Below are positions 54,797 through 63,863 of a stretch of 64,000 nt of DNA, in pieces. The notes beneath the pieces were generated by a model, which ran no database searches, had not been told where the DNA came from, and saw only the letters and a list, made by a program, of their open reading frames with translations. The translations under genes were made by a program, and so were the position numbers. Position 1 is the first letter of the stretch, and each line of letters starts with the position of its first letter. Source of the stretch: Clostridium beijerinckii (lineage in GTDB: Bacteria > Bacillota > Clostridia > Clostridiales > Clostridiaceae); assembly GCF_018223745.1 (NCBI RefSeq), contig NZ_CP073653.1, positions 549,001 through 613,000 of the forward strand. The letters run 5' to 3'.

Positions 54797-57679
54797 ATGG
54801 ATTTAGAAAACAAACTTATAAACATCATTAATACCGAAAATAAAAAAAATCCACTGACTGATGTTCAAATGGCTAAATTCTTGGGTGTGGCTAGAGAATC
54901 AATAACCAATTTAAGAAAAGAATTAAATATAGCAAACTCTAGGCAAAGGCGATATCCATATTTAAAGGTGGCAACATCAACTATATTAAAAAAAAATAAA
55001 GACATTGCAGTATCTGAGCTTACTAGAGAACTATTGGCTGAAGGATTTGATGTTTCAAGAAGAATTGTTGAAGAAATATTAGAAAAAGATAATTTTGAGG
55101 TTAATAAAGTTAAAGTTGAAAAAGAGGAAGTAACAGATCCTTTTGATTGCTTAATTGGAAGTAATGGAAGTTTGAAAAATTCTATCGAACAAGCTAAATC
55201 AGCAATTCTATATCCACCTAGAGGACTTACAACATTAATAGTTGGAGAAAGTGGAGTTGGTAAAAGTAAATTTTCTGAATGCATGTATGAATTTGCAAAG
55301 AAAAAGAAGGTTATAAAAGAAAACGCTTCGTTTGTTGTATTCAATTGTGCTGATTATGGTGACAATCCACAATTATTATTATCACTCTTATTTGGACATA
55401 AAAAAGGTGCATTTACAGGCGCAGATTCAGATGCATCTGGATTAGTAGAAGAAGCGAATGGAGGAGTACTTTTTTTAGACGAGATTCATAGGTTACCTCC
55501 GAAAGGTCAAGAAATACTCTTCTCTATTATGGACAGAGGAAAATTTAGAAGATTGGGTGAAGCCAATTCAGAAAGAAAAGTTAATTTAATGTTGATTGGA
55601 GCAACCACTGAAAATGTAGAAGCTAATTTACTATTAACATTTAGAAGAAGGATACCAATGGTAATAAAAATTCCTTCTCTGCATGAAAGATCAATAAGAG
55701 AGAAGATTGATATCATCTATAATGAATTTCAAGCAGAGTGTAATAGAATAGATGCTAAAATTTTTGTTGATAAAAAAGTAGTAGAAATACTCGCTCTAAA
55801 AAAGTTTAGTGCTAATATTGGTCAATTGCAGAATATGATTCAGGTTTTATGCGCAAGAGCTTTTATGACTTTCATAAATAAGGAAGATATAAATAAAGAA
55901 TCATTGATAATAGATATGAATCAAATATTAAAGATAAATGACTCGTTTCAAGATATAAAATTTCAGGATATTAATAGAGCAGAGATACGAAAATATGTAA
56001 AGGATTCTATATTTATTCCATTTATGTTGGAAAATCAATTAAGAGAAGAATCAACAGAAGTTAGTGAAAGCGCGTTTCCAGAGGATATATATAGGCAGAT
56101 TGAAAGAAAATATTACGAACTTAAGAAGATAGATATACAAGAAGCAGATATTGAAAGTATTCTCTGGGCATTTATACAAAATAGTTTTACAAATATAGAA
56201 ACTACTTTTAATTATGAAAAATCATTTTCTATGAATGATTTAAGAAGCTTTGTAAGTGAAGATTTATTAGATTTTATAGAAACTTTTATGGAAGAACTAA
56301 TTAAAGAGAATCCATCATTAGAAATAAATAAAAATGTATTTAAATACTTAGCTATCCATGTAGAGGAAAGCATTAAAAGGATAAGGTTAAAACAAAAGAT
56401 AATAAATGTAGATAAAATTATAAGCGATACAACTTATGAATATGAAGTAGCCAAAAGATTTGCTATGGGAGTTGAAAAAATAAAAGACATAGAAATACCT
56501 AATGATGAAATTATATTTATAGGACTGTATATAAAAGCAGCACTAAAATCTGAAAATAAAAGAGATAAAGTTGGATTAATGATAATTTCTCATGGAAAAA
56601 TAGCTACTGCTATAACTAATGTAGTTAAGGAACTTTTAGGAATAAGATTTCCTGTAGCAATAGATATGCCTTTAGATGAGAATCCAATCAATATATATAA
56701 CAAGGTAGTTGAACTATCAAAAATAATAGATCAGGGAAAAGGCGTGCTCTTCTTAGTAGATATGGGTTCATTAAATAATATAGGAGATATAGTTAATAAA
56801 AGAACTGGAATAAAATCAAGAACAATGGATAGGGTAGACCTTATAATCGCATTAGAAGCAGCTAGAAAGATTTCAATAGGAGAAGGGAATCTTGATGAAA
56901 TATACTTTTCTTTAATGAAGGATAGGCTTGGTCATAGATATTTTATGGAAAGTGTATCAGATAAACCAAAAGCAATAATTTCATTATGTCTAACTGGTGA
57001 GGGAATGGCTAAATATATAAGTAAGAGTTTAATGGATAAATATAGTGATGTAAACTTCTATGAAATGAGTGCACTAGATGAAGAATTATCAAACAAGATA
57101 GTTAAATTAAAAGAAGATAATAATATATTAGCGGTCATAGGAACTATGGATCCAGAAATACAGGGAATGAATTTCATACCGTATGATAAAGAAATCTTAA
57201 ATAATTTAAATATAGATTCATTAGTAAATAAAAGTGAAGAACTAAAAAAATATGAAAGGATTATAGATGAAGATTTGTTGATATTTGAACCAGATATATA
57301 TTTCAAAAAGGATTTATTGGAGTATGTTTGCTCAATACTTATAAATAATGGAAGTGTAGATAAAGAGTATTTATCATCTGTTGTTAATAGGGAAAATTTA
57401 GCTCCAACATATCTAAAGGGAGAAATAGCTGTTCCACATGGAGAGTCTTCATACGTAAACAAGACAAGCTTTGTGTTTATCAAGTTAAAAAGTCCAATTG
57501 ATTGGGGGGTTGGAAATGTAAATATAATATTTATGCCAGTTTTTAAAGCAAATGATAAGGTAATTGTAAAAAACACACTAAAAATTTTAGAGGATAAGAT
57601 TTTCATAGAAAATATGAAGAATAGTTTAACTGAGTTGGAATTTAAAAATATAATTTTAAACAAGTTTAAAGAAATATAA
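54797..57679 (+). CDS. LevR-type sigma-54-dependent PTS-regulated activator
   Basis: 960 residues. An N-terminal DNA-binding region (1-100) precedes the AAA+ domain, with Walker A GESGVGKS near 149-156, the sigma-54 contact loop GAFTGAD near 203 and FLDEIHRLPP as Walker B. Then come a PRD with His in LAIHVEESIKR (near 520), an EIIA-Man-like domain with His in ISHGKIA (near 597), an EIIB-like segment with Cys in SLCLTGEGMA (near 729) and a C-terminal EIIA-2-like domain with His in IAVPHGESS (near 879). It should activate sigma-54 promoters according to PTS phosphorylation. GAGAGGAGA precedes the ATG. EIIA follows after 18 bp. Confidence 0.93.
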   Translation: MDLENKLINIINTENKKNPLTDVQMAKFLGVARESITNLRKELNIANSRQRRYPYLKVATSTILKKNKDIAVSELTRELLAEGFDVSRRIVEEILEKDNFEVNKVKVEKEEVTDPFDCLIGSNGSLKNSIEQAKSAILYPPRGLTTLIVGESGVGKSKFSECMYEFAKKKKVIKENASFVVFNCADYGDNPQLLLSLLFGHKKGAFTGADSDASGLVEEANGGVLFLDEIHRLPPKGQEILFSIMDRGKFRRLGEANSERKVNLMLIGATTENVEANLLLTFRRRIPMVIKIPSLHERSIREKIDIIYNEFQAECNRIDAKIFVDKKVVEILALKKFSANIGQLQNMIQVLCARAFMTFINKEDINKESLIIDMNQILKINDSFQDIKFQDINRAEIRKYVKDSIFIPFMLENQLREESTEVSESAFPEDIYRQIERKYYELKKIDIQEADIESILWAFIQNSFTNIETTFNYEKSFSMNDLRSFVSEDLLDFIETFMEELIKENPSLEINKNVFKYLAIHVEESIKRIRLKQKIINVDKIISDTTYEYEVAKRFAMGVEKIKDIEIPNDEIIFIGLYIKAALKSENKRDKVGLMIISHGKIATAITNVVKELLGIRFPVAIDMPLDENPINIYNKVVELSKIIDQGKGVLFLVDMGSLNNIGDIVNKRTGIKSRTMDRVDLIIALEAARKISIGEGNLDEIYFSLMKDRLGHRYFMESVSDKPKAIISLCLTGEGMAKYISKSLMDKYSDVNFYEMSALDEELSNKIVKLKEDNNILAVIGTMDPEIQGMNFIPYDKEILNNLNIDSLVNKSEELKKYERIIDEDLLIFEPDIYFKKDLLEYVCSILINNGSVDKEYLSSVVNRENLAPTYLKGEIAVPHGESSYVNKTSFVFIKLKSPIDWGVGNVNIIFMPVFKANDKVIVKNTLKILEDKIFIENMKNSLTELEFKNIILNKFKEI

Positions 57680-57697
57680 CAAATAGGGGGAATAACA

Positions 57698-58144
57698 ATG
57701 AATTCAGATTTAATTGCATTAAATTTAGAAGTAAAAAACAAAGAAGAGGTCATACAGGAATTAGGAAAGAGAATGTTTGAAAAGGGATATGTTAAGTCTA
57801 CTTACATAGATGCTGTTCTAGAAAGAGAAAAGACGCTGCCTACAGGACTTGATATCGGAGAAATGTGTGTAGCAATCCCGCATACCGATTCTAAGCATGT
57901 AAATGAATCTAATGTAGCACTAGCTGTTCTAAAGAATCCAGTAGAGTTTAGAAATATGATAGATCCTAGCAAAAAAGTTGAAGTAATGGTTGTATTTTTA
58001 TTAGCTATAAACGATCCTGATTCTCAGGTAACTTTGCTAAGCAAGCTAATGTCAGTTTTTCAAAATGTGGAGTTATTAAAGCAGATAAAGAGTTCATCAT
58101 CTACAGAGGAAGTAACAAAATTATTAGAATGTATAGGAATATAG
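57698..58144 (+). CDS. PTS EIIA component, fructose/galactitol type
   Basis: 148 residues of the EIIA-2 family with the phospho-His at His62 in CVAIPHTDSKHV and the family features PTGLDIGE and LLAINDPDSQV. It passes phosphate from HPr to EIIB. GGGGG precedes the ATG. Genes for EIIB and EIIC follow in the same operon. Confidence 0.94.
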   Translation: MNSDLIALNLEVKNKEEVIQELGKRMFEKGYVKSTYIDAVLEREKTLPTGLDIGEMCVAIPHTDSKHVNESNVALAVLKNPVEFRNMIDPSKKVEVMVVFLLAINDPDSQVTLLSKLMSVFQNVELLKQIKSSSSTEEVTKLLECIGI

Positions 58145-58202
58145 TACTTAAAATTATAAAAGATTTTAAGTTTATATAATAAATTTTTGGGAGGAATATA
58201 TT

Positions 58203-58505
58203 ATGAAAAATGTCAACGTATTATCAGTTTGTGGCTCAGGTACAGTAACATCATCAATGGTCGCAGGAAAAGTTAAGGAAACATTAAAGGAAAAAGGAAT
58301 AAACTCATCTACAACAGAAGCAAGACCAACAGAAGCATTAAATTTAGCACAGTCAGGAAGGTTTGACTTTATTGTTTATACAAGTCCACTACCACCTGGG
58401 GATTACAAGATACCAACTATCAATGCATTTGCATGCCTTACAGGAATAGGAGAAGATAAGTTTTTTGAAGACGTATTCAAAACAGTAGACGAACTAAACA
58501 AATAG
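58203..58505 (+). CDS. PTS EIIB component, galactitol type
   Basis: 100 residues with the phospho-Cys at Cys10 in LSVCGSGTVTSSMVA, the pattern of lactose/galactitol EIIB (C-x-T/S-G). It phosphorylates the sugar alcohol as EIIC brings it in. GGGAGG precedes the ATG. Family substrates include galactitol and pentitols. Confidence 0.94.
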   Translation: MKNVNVLSVCGSGTVTSSMVAGKVKETLKEKGINSSTTEARPTEALNLAQSGRFDFIVYTSPLPPGDYKIPTINAFACLTGIGEDKFFEDVFKTVDELNK

Positions 58506-58536
58506 TAAAATATTATTAATAATGGGGGAATTAAAT

Positions 58537-59955
58537 ATGTTAGCATTTCTTAAATCAATAATTGACACATTTGGGTCAGCAATAATAGTTCCGTTTATTA
58601 TATTTGTAATAGCAAAAGTTTTCAGAATATCAACTAAGAAATCATTTCTTTCTACTATATATGCTGGTGTTGCCTTGCAGGGCTTTTCACTAATATTGAA
58701 TTCATTTACTCCAATAGTAACACCGGTTATTAATAGAATGGTTGAAAGTACAGGGGTTAATCGTCCTGTGTTTGACGTAGGCTGGCAAGCTACATCGCTA
58801 GTTGCTTTTTCTTCAAGTGCAGGTATGATATATCTTGGACTAGGAATTCTATTGCAGACTGTATTATTTCTAATAAAGTGGACAGATGTTTTTCAACCAT
58901 CAGATTTATGGAATAATTACTCATACATGGTTTGGGGAGCTATGGTTATAGGGGTAACAGGAAGCTTTCCTTTAGGAATAGCATGTATGGTTTTATTGAA
59001 TCTATACAGCTTACTAATATCAGAATTAGTAGCAAGAAGATGGTCAAATTATTACAGATATCCGAATTGTACAATAATAGCTATGCATAATGTAGAAGCA
59101 TCAATATTTGCAGTTGCTATAGATCCAATATATAACGCATTAGGATTTAATAAGATTAAACTGAATCCACAACAATTAGAAAAGAAACTAGGATTTTTTG
59201 GTGAACCTATGACGCTAGGATTATTTTTAGGAATGTTTATAGGTATATTAGGTAATGTTGCAAGAATAGGAACTATGGAGGCATGGGGAGAAATATTAAA
59301 ATTAGGTATTGCAACTAGTGCAGTTATGGCTATTTTCCCTAAAGTTGCTAGTATGTTTGCACAAGCATTTTCACCTATAACAGATGGAGCAAGGAAATTC
59401 ATGCAAAATCAAGGAAATCGTGATTGGTTTATAGCAGTAAACGATGCAGTAGGATATGGTGAACCAGCAACATTGATATCAGGGTTAATATTAATACCAT
59501 TTATGCTTGTATTAGCAATGATACTTCCAGGAAATCAAGTATTACCTGTAGTTGATTTACTTGCACTTCCATACATGGTTCAAGGTTTAGTTGCTGTATA
59601 TAACGGAAATATATTTAAAGTTTTACTTTCAGGTATAATATGGTTTGGATTAGGGTTATATGTATGTACATTTACAGCGCCATTGTTCACATCGATGGCA
59701 GTTGGTGTGGGTGTAGCTATACCAGCAGGTGCTATGATGATTACAAGCTTTAATATACTAGGAAAACCTTTAATGGGATTAGTATTCTTTGCATTCTTAA
59801 CAGGAAATCCAGTGTTTATTGCAATTGCGGTGGCAGTATATATTGCTTTATGGGCATTGTTTAAGAAGAATAAAAATGCGATTGTTGATTATTTAGAAAG
59901 ACAAGCTGTGAAGAATATAGGGGAAGATGGGGCAACTCCGAGCATGGCAAGTTAA
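58537..59955 (+). CDS. PTS EIIC component, galactitol type
   Basis: 472 residues with about ten to twelve membrane segments and GatC-like motifs (STGVNRPVFDVGWQATSLVA in part, NCTIIAMHNVEASIFA, NDAVGYGEPATLISGLILIP). It is the membrane channel for a sugar alcohol, phosphorylated on entry. ATG 58537 is 7 nt after GGGGGA; the in-frame ATG at 58522 overlaps that site. A terminator follows, ending the levR-EIIABC operon. Confidence 0.94.
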   Translation: MLAFLKSIIDTFGSAIIVPFIIFVIAKVFRISTKKSFLSTIYAGVALQGFSLILNSFTPIVTPVINRMVESTGVNRPVFDVGWQATSLVAFSSSAGMIYLGLGILLQTVLFLIKWTDVFQPSDLWNNYSYMVWGAMVIGVTGSFPLGIACMVLLNLYSLLISELVARRWSNYYRYPNCTIIAMHNVEASIFAVAIDPIYNALGFNKIKLNPQQLEKKLGFFGEPMTLGLFLGMFIGILGNVARIGTMEAWGEILKLGIATSAVMAIFPKVASMFAQAFSPITDGARKFMQNQGNRDWFIAVNDAVGYGEPATLISGLILIPFMLVLAMILPGNQVLPVVDLLALPYMVQGLVAVYNGNIFKVLLSGIIWFGLGLYVCTFTAPLFTSMAVGVGVAIPAGAMMITSFNILGKPLMGLVFFAFLTGNPVFIAIAVAVYIALWALFKKNKNAIVDYLERQAVKNIGEDGATPSMAS

Positions 59956-59976
59956 TATAGAAAAATAAATTAAGTG

Positions 59977-60034
59977 AAAAGTATTCTGTTTAGTAGATAG
60001 TCATAGTTGATCTACTGATCAGGATACTTTTTTA
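59977..60034 (+). terminator. Terminator of the levR-EIIABC operon
   Basis: Arms 59977-59998 and 60010-60031 pair over 22 bp with a few mismatches or G-T pairs, followed by a T run. Confidence 0.8.
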
Positions 60035-60295
60035 TTCTTTAGGAATTTATATTTCAGTAAAATCTATGGAAGATGTACTCCTTAAGGGTATAACTTAAAA
60101 AAGTTTGATTGAGTAGTTTTTATATTTAAAAAAGAATAGAAAAGAAATCTTATTCGCTTTAACAAAGATAGGTCACAATAGAACCATATGATTTTACAAT
60201 TTATCATAATGTAATGAGTTTTATAAAATGTAATATAAATCAATTTAACACTTTAAATATAAGGCATATAAAGAAATTAAAATTACTTTTTTGTA
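60035..60295. other. Control region upstream of the second sigma-54 promoter
   Basis: AT-rich spacer, no gene. AAAATGTA (60225-60232), a word also present in the inverted repeat before levR (54666-54671 and following bases), lies about 65 bp upstream of the -24 box. A full inverted repeat as clean as the first is not seen. Confidence 0.4.
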
Positions 60296-60311
60296 TGGCA
60301 CGGAAATTGCT
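60296..60311 (+). promoter_or_regulatory. Sigma-54 (-24/-12) promoter of the dehydrogenase-pentose phosphate operon
   Basis: TGGCACGGAAATTGCT matches the -24/-12 consensus almost perfectly, with GG (60297-60298) and GC (60309-60310) 10 bp apart. It shares 14 of 16 bases with the promoter of levR. It drives the operon that starts at 60350. Confidence 0.92.
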
Positions 60312-60349
60312 TTATATATTTTCAGAAAGATAGAAAGGGGATGTTTATA

Positions 60350-61408
60350 GTGACAAATAAAATGAAGGCTTCATTATTATATGGAATAGGAGATGTTAGA
60401 TATGAAATTGTAGATATACCAGAAATTTCATCTAATGAAGTGCTAGTAAAAGTTAAAAATGTAGGTATATGTGGTTCAGATCTACCAAGAAGTATGGTAA
60501 GTGGACTTAGTGGAGGAGCAAAATATCCGATTATATTAGGTCATGAGTTCTCAGGTGAAATAAGTGGGGTAGGATCGGATGTCAAAAATATTCAAATAGG
60601 AGATAGAGTTGCAGTTGCACCTTTAGTTCCTTGCGGAAAATGTATTTACTGTAAATCTGGAGATTATGGATTATGTACTGATTATCACATTATTGGAACA
60701 AGAGTAAATGGAGCTTTAGCTGAATATGTCAAAGTGCCAGCGGATCATATATTAAAATTACCAGATAGTTTAGATTTTGAAACTGCTGCCGGAATTGAAC
60801 CAGCAACTATAGCATACCATGGACTAGCAAAAGCAGGTATTAAGGTAGGTGACAGTGTAGTAGTTTTAGGGTGTGGGCCAATAGGTCAATTTGCTATACA
60901 ATGGGCTAAGGTTTTCGGAGCATCTAAAATTATAGCAGTAGATATTTTTAATGAAAAATTGGAGCTTGCTAAAAAATTAGGAGCTAATTATTCAGTCAAT
61001 TCGAAGGAATCTGATGTTGTGGCTGAAATTAAAAAGATTACAAGTGGTGGAGCTGATGCGGTAATAGAGACAGCAGGAAGCAAATTTACTCAAGAACAAG
61101 CCTTACTTATTTCTAAAAAGAAAGGAAATGTGGTATTTGTAGGAATATCTCATACACCACTACCATTAAGTGAATCAGCAACAGAAAGTATATTAAGAGG
61201 AGAATTAAAAATTCAAGGATCTTGGAATTCTTACACACAGCCATATCCAGGGAATGCTTGGCATGCAACCGTTGATTTTATGGGAAAAGGAGAGATTGTA
61301 TTTAAACCTATGATTTCTCATAAGATAAAACTTGAAGAGGTTGGAGAATATTTAAAGAAGATGGCAAATAGAGAAATTAATTTCAATAAAGTAGTAGTAG
61401 AAATATAG
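60350..61408 (+). CDS. Zinc-dependent polyol-phosphate dehydrogenase, GatD-like
   Basis: 352 residues, medium-chain dehydrogenase: catalytic zinc region GICGSDLPRSMVSG and LGHEFSGEI, structural zinc cysteines in PCGKCIYCKSGDYGLC, NAD-binding LGCGPIGQFAIQWA. LRGELKIQGSWNSYTQPYPG resembles the end of galactitol-1-phosphate 5-dehydrogenase. It should oxidise the phosphorylated polyol made by the PTS to a ketose phosphate. GTG 60350 is chosen: it is 9 nt after AAAGGGG, while ATG 60341 abuts that site. The pentose-phosphate genes that follow favour a pentitol phosphate substrate (inference). Confidence 0.9.
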   Translation: MTNKMKASLLYGIGDVRYEIVDIPEISSNEVLVKVKNVGICGSDLPRSMVSGLSGGAKYPIILGHEFSGEISGVGSDVKNIQIGDRVAVAPLVPCGKCIYCKSGDYGLCTDYHIIGTRVNGALAEYVKVPADHILKLPDSLDFETAAGIEPATIAYHGLAKAGIKVGDSVVVLGCGPIGQFAIQWAKVFGASKIIAVDIFNEKLELAKKLGANYSVNSKESDVVAEIKKITSGGADAVIETAGSKFTQEQALLISKKKGNVVFVGISHTPLPLSESATESILRGELKIQGSWNSYTQPYPGNAWHATVDFMGKGEIVFKPMISHKIKLEEVGEYLKKMANREINFNKVVVEI

Positions 61409-61421
61409 GTGGTGAATAGTT

Positions 61422-62240
61422 ATGAAAGAAAATTTAAAGAAAATATCTAATAACATTAGAATGAACATAATTAAAAGTGTATCAGCAGCAAAATCAGGTC
61501 ATCCAGGTGGATCATTATCAATTGCAGATATTTTAACTGTTTTATATTTTGAAAAGATGAAGATTGATCCTAAAAATCCTAAAGACCTAAATAGAGATAG
61601 ATTCGTATTATCAAAGGGGCATTCAGCACCAGCATTGTATTGTACATTAGCAGAAAGAGGATACTTTCCTAAAGAAGAGCTTTTAGGGTTAAGAAAATAT
61701 GAGTCAAATTTGCAAGGGCATCCTGATATGAAGAAAGTAATAGGAGTGGATATGTCTACGGGATCACTAGGTCAGGGATTATCAGCTGCGAATGGAATGG
61801 CATTAGCAGGTAAATTGGATAAGAGTAGTTATAGAGTTTATTCAATATTAGGAGATGGGGAAGTACAAGAAGGGCAAATATGGGAAGCTGCAATGAGTGC
61901 TGCACACTATAAACTTGATAACTTAACTGCTTTTCTTGATTTAAACGGATTGCAGATAGATGGATCTAATGAAGAAATAATGAGTATAAGTCCAATTGAC
62001 GAGAAGTTTAAAGCATTTGGATGGAATGTTGTAACGATAGATGGACATTGCTTTGAAGAGATAAGTGAAGCTATAGATGATGCTAAGGCTACAAAAGGTA
62101 AACCAACAATTATAATTTGTAAGACAGTTAAAGGCAAAGGCGTTTCGTTCATGGAAAATAACGTTAATTGGCATGGATCAGCACCAAATAAAGAAGAAAC
62201 CGAAAAGGCATTAGCTGAATTAGAAGGAGGGGAAGAATAA
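61422..62240 (+). CDS. Transketolase, N-terminal subunit
   Basis: 272 residues holding the thiamine diphosphate pyrophosphate-binding half: [42 protein letters not shown] and the [15 protein letters not shown]...LDLN motif. With the next gene it forms a split two-subunit transketolase that moves two-carbon units between pentose and triose/hexose phosphates. GGTGG precedes the ATG. It is the second gene of the sigma-54 operon. Confidence 0.96.
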   Translation: MKENLKKISNNIRMNIIKSVSAAKSGHPGGSLSIADILTVLYFEKMKIDPKNPKDLNRDRFVLSKGHSAPALYCTLAERGYFPKEELLGLRKYESNLQGHPDMKKVIGVDMSTGSLGQGLSAANGMALAGKLDKSSYRVYSILGDGEVQEGQIWEAAMSAAHYKLDNLTAFLDLNGLQIDGSNEEIMSISPIDEKFKAFGWNVVTIDGHCFEEISEAIDDAKATKGKPTIIICKTVKGKGVSFMENNVNWHGSAPNKEETEKALAELEGGEE

Positions 62241-63157
62241 TGGGAGTAGCAACAAGAGAAGCATATGGACAAGCATTAAAGGAGTTAGCATTAGATAATA
62301 ATGTTGTTGTATTAGAAGCGGATTTAGGAAAAGCAACTAAAAGTATTGAGTTTAAGAAAATTGCACCAGAAAGATATTTTGATATGGGAATATCTGAAGG
62401 AGATATGATTGGGACTGCGGCAGGCCTTGCTACATGCAGAAAGATACCATTTGCGAGTACGTTTGCTATGTTTGCAGCAGGAAGAGCATTTGAGCAGATA
62501 AGAAATTCAGTAGCATATCCTAAATTAAATGTTAAGATAGTGGCAACTCATGCAGGTATAACTGTTGGTGAAGATGGTGGAAGTCATCAAGCAATAGAGG
62601 ACATATCTTTAATGAGAAGTATACCTAATATGGTTGTATTAAGTCCAGCAGATGTTATTGAAGCAAAAAAAGCAATATTTGCAGCGAAAGAATACAGTGG
62701 GCCAGTATATATAAGATTAGGAAGAGCAGCAACTCCAGAAATACACACTGAAGATTATGAATTTAATATTGGAAAAGGTGAAGTATTAAGAAATGGTGAT
62801 GATGTGGCTATAATTGCAACTGGAATAATGGTAGCAAAAGCTTTGGATGCGGCTCAAATATTAAGTGAACAAGGTATTAATGCAACGGTTGTTAATATTT
62901 CAACTATAAAGCCGTTTGATAACAGTCTAATTGTTGATGTTGCAAAAAGAGTTGGTAAAATCGTAACAGTAGAAGAACATAGTATAATTGGTGGTTTAGG
63001 TTCAACTGTTGCAGAAGCTTTAATTGAAGAGTACCCAGTAAAAATAAAGAGAATTGGTATAAATGATGAGTTCGGAAGATCAGGAAATGCTGAAGTTTTA
63101 TTAGAAAAATATAATTTAACAGCAGAACATATAGTTGAAACAGTAAAATCAATTTAA
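62240..63157 (+). CDS. Transketolase, C-terminal subunit
   Basis: 305 residues with the pyrimidine-binding and C-terminal domains: VLEADLGKATKS, FDMGISEGDMIGTAAGLA, PFASTFAMFAAGRAFEQIRNSV, GEDGGSHQAIEDI. Its ATG overlaps the stop of the first subunit (TAATG), so equal synthesis by translational coupling is likely. GGAGGGG lies just upstream. Confidence 0.96.
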   Translation: MGVATREAYGQALKELALDNNVVVLEADLGKATKSIEFKKIAPERYFDMGISEGDMIGTAAGLATCRKIPFASTFAMFAAGRAFEQIRNSVAYPKLNVKIVATHAGITVGEDGGSHQAIEDISLMRSIPNMVVLSPADVIEAKKAIFAAKEYSGPVYIRLGRAATPEIHTEDYEFNIGKGEVLRNGDDVAIIATGIMVAKALDAAQILSEQGINATVVNISTIKPFDNSLIVDVAKRVGKIVTVEEHSIIGGLGSTVAEALIEEYPVKIKRIGINDEFGRSGNAEVLLEKYNLTAEHIVETVKSI

Positions 63158-63172
63158 AGGCAGGGATATAAT

Positions 63173-63832
63173 ATGGAAGTTAAATTATCACCTTCAATAT
63201 TAGGAGCAAATTTTTTAAAACTCGAAGATACTATATTAAAACTTAAAAAACAGGGAATTAAAGAATTACACATAGATATAATGGATGGACATTTTGTACC
63301 TAATATTGCTTTTGGAATAGATCAAATTAAGATGATTAAACAAATTGCTTGTGATATAGAATTAGATGTACACCTAATGGTAACAAATCCAGAGATATTC
63401 ATTGATGCGCTAGTTGAAGCTGGTGCGAATACAATAACAATACATCAGGAATCTTCTCCACATATATATAATTTAATGTATATAATTAAGAGTTTTGGGA
63501 TAAAAGTTGGGGTAGCATTAAATCCGGCAACACCAATAAATACATTGAAACATATAAGTCATATGGTAAATAAAATATTAATAATGACTGTAGAACCAGG
63601 ATTTGGAGGACAGAGCTTCATTGAACCTATGATGGAAAAGATTCATGAAGTAAGCAATTTCATAAAAAGCGAAAATATAGAATGCGAACTTCAAGTTGAT
63701 GGAGGAATAAATTTAGAGAACATAGGTAAAGTTGTTGAAAATGGAGCAACTAATATAGTAGTTGGATCGGCAATATTTAGAGAAGAGGATATTGATTCAA
63801 CAATAAAAAGATTTAGGGAAGCAATACTTTAA
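63173..63832 (+). CDS. rpe: Ribulose-phosphate 3-epimerase
   Basis: 219-residue TIM barrel: KLSPSILGANFLKLED, the metal ligands in HIDIMDGHFVPNIAFG and ELDVHLMVTNPE, MTVEPGFGGQSFI, and LQVDGGINLENI. It interconverts ribulose 5-phosphate and xylulose 5-phosphate. It is the fourth gene of the sigma-54 operon, 15 bp after transketolase. Confidence 0.96.
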   Translation: MEVKLSPSILGANFLKLEDTILKLKKQGIKELHIDIMDGHFVPNIAFGIDQIKMIKQIACDIELDVHLMVTNPEIFIDALVEAGANTITIHQESSPHIYNLMYIIKSFGIKVGVALNPATPINTLKHISHMVNKILIMTVEPGFGGQSFIEPMMEKIHEVSNFIKSENIECELQVDGGINLENIGKVVENGATNIVVGSAIFREEDIDSTIKRFREAIL

Positions 63833-63863
63833 CTAAGCTTATAAAGTGAAGGAGCTGAAATAC

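Noticed and set aside
57058-57753. 231-codon minus-strand frame opposite levR and the EIIA start
   Set aside because: It lies antisense to a clear domain of the LevR-type protein, has no ribosome site, and its Phe/Ser/Leu-rich composition is that of an antisense shadow.
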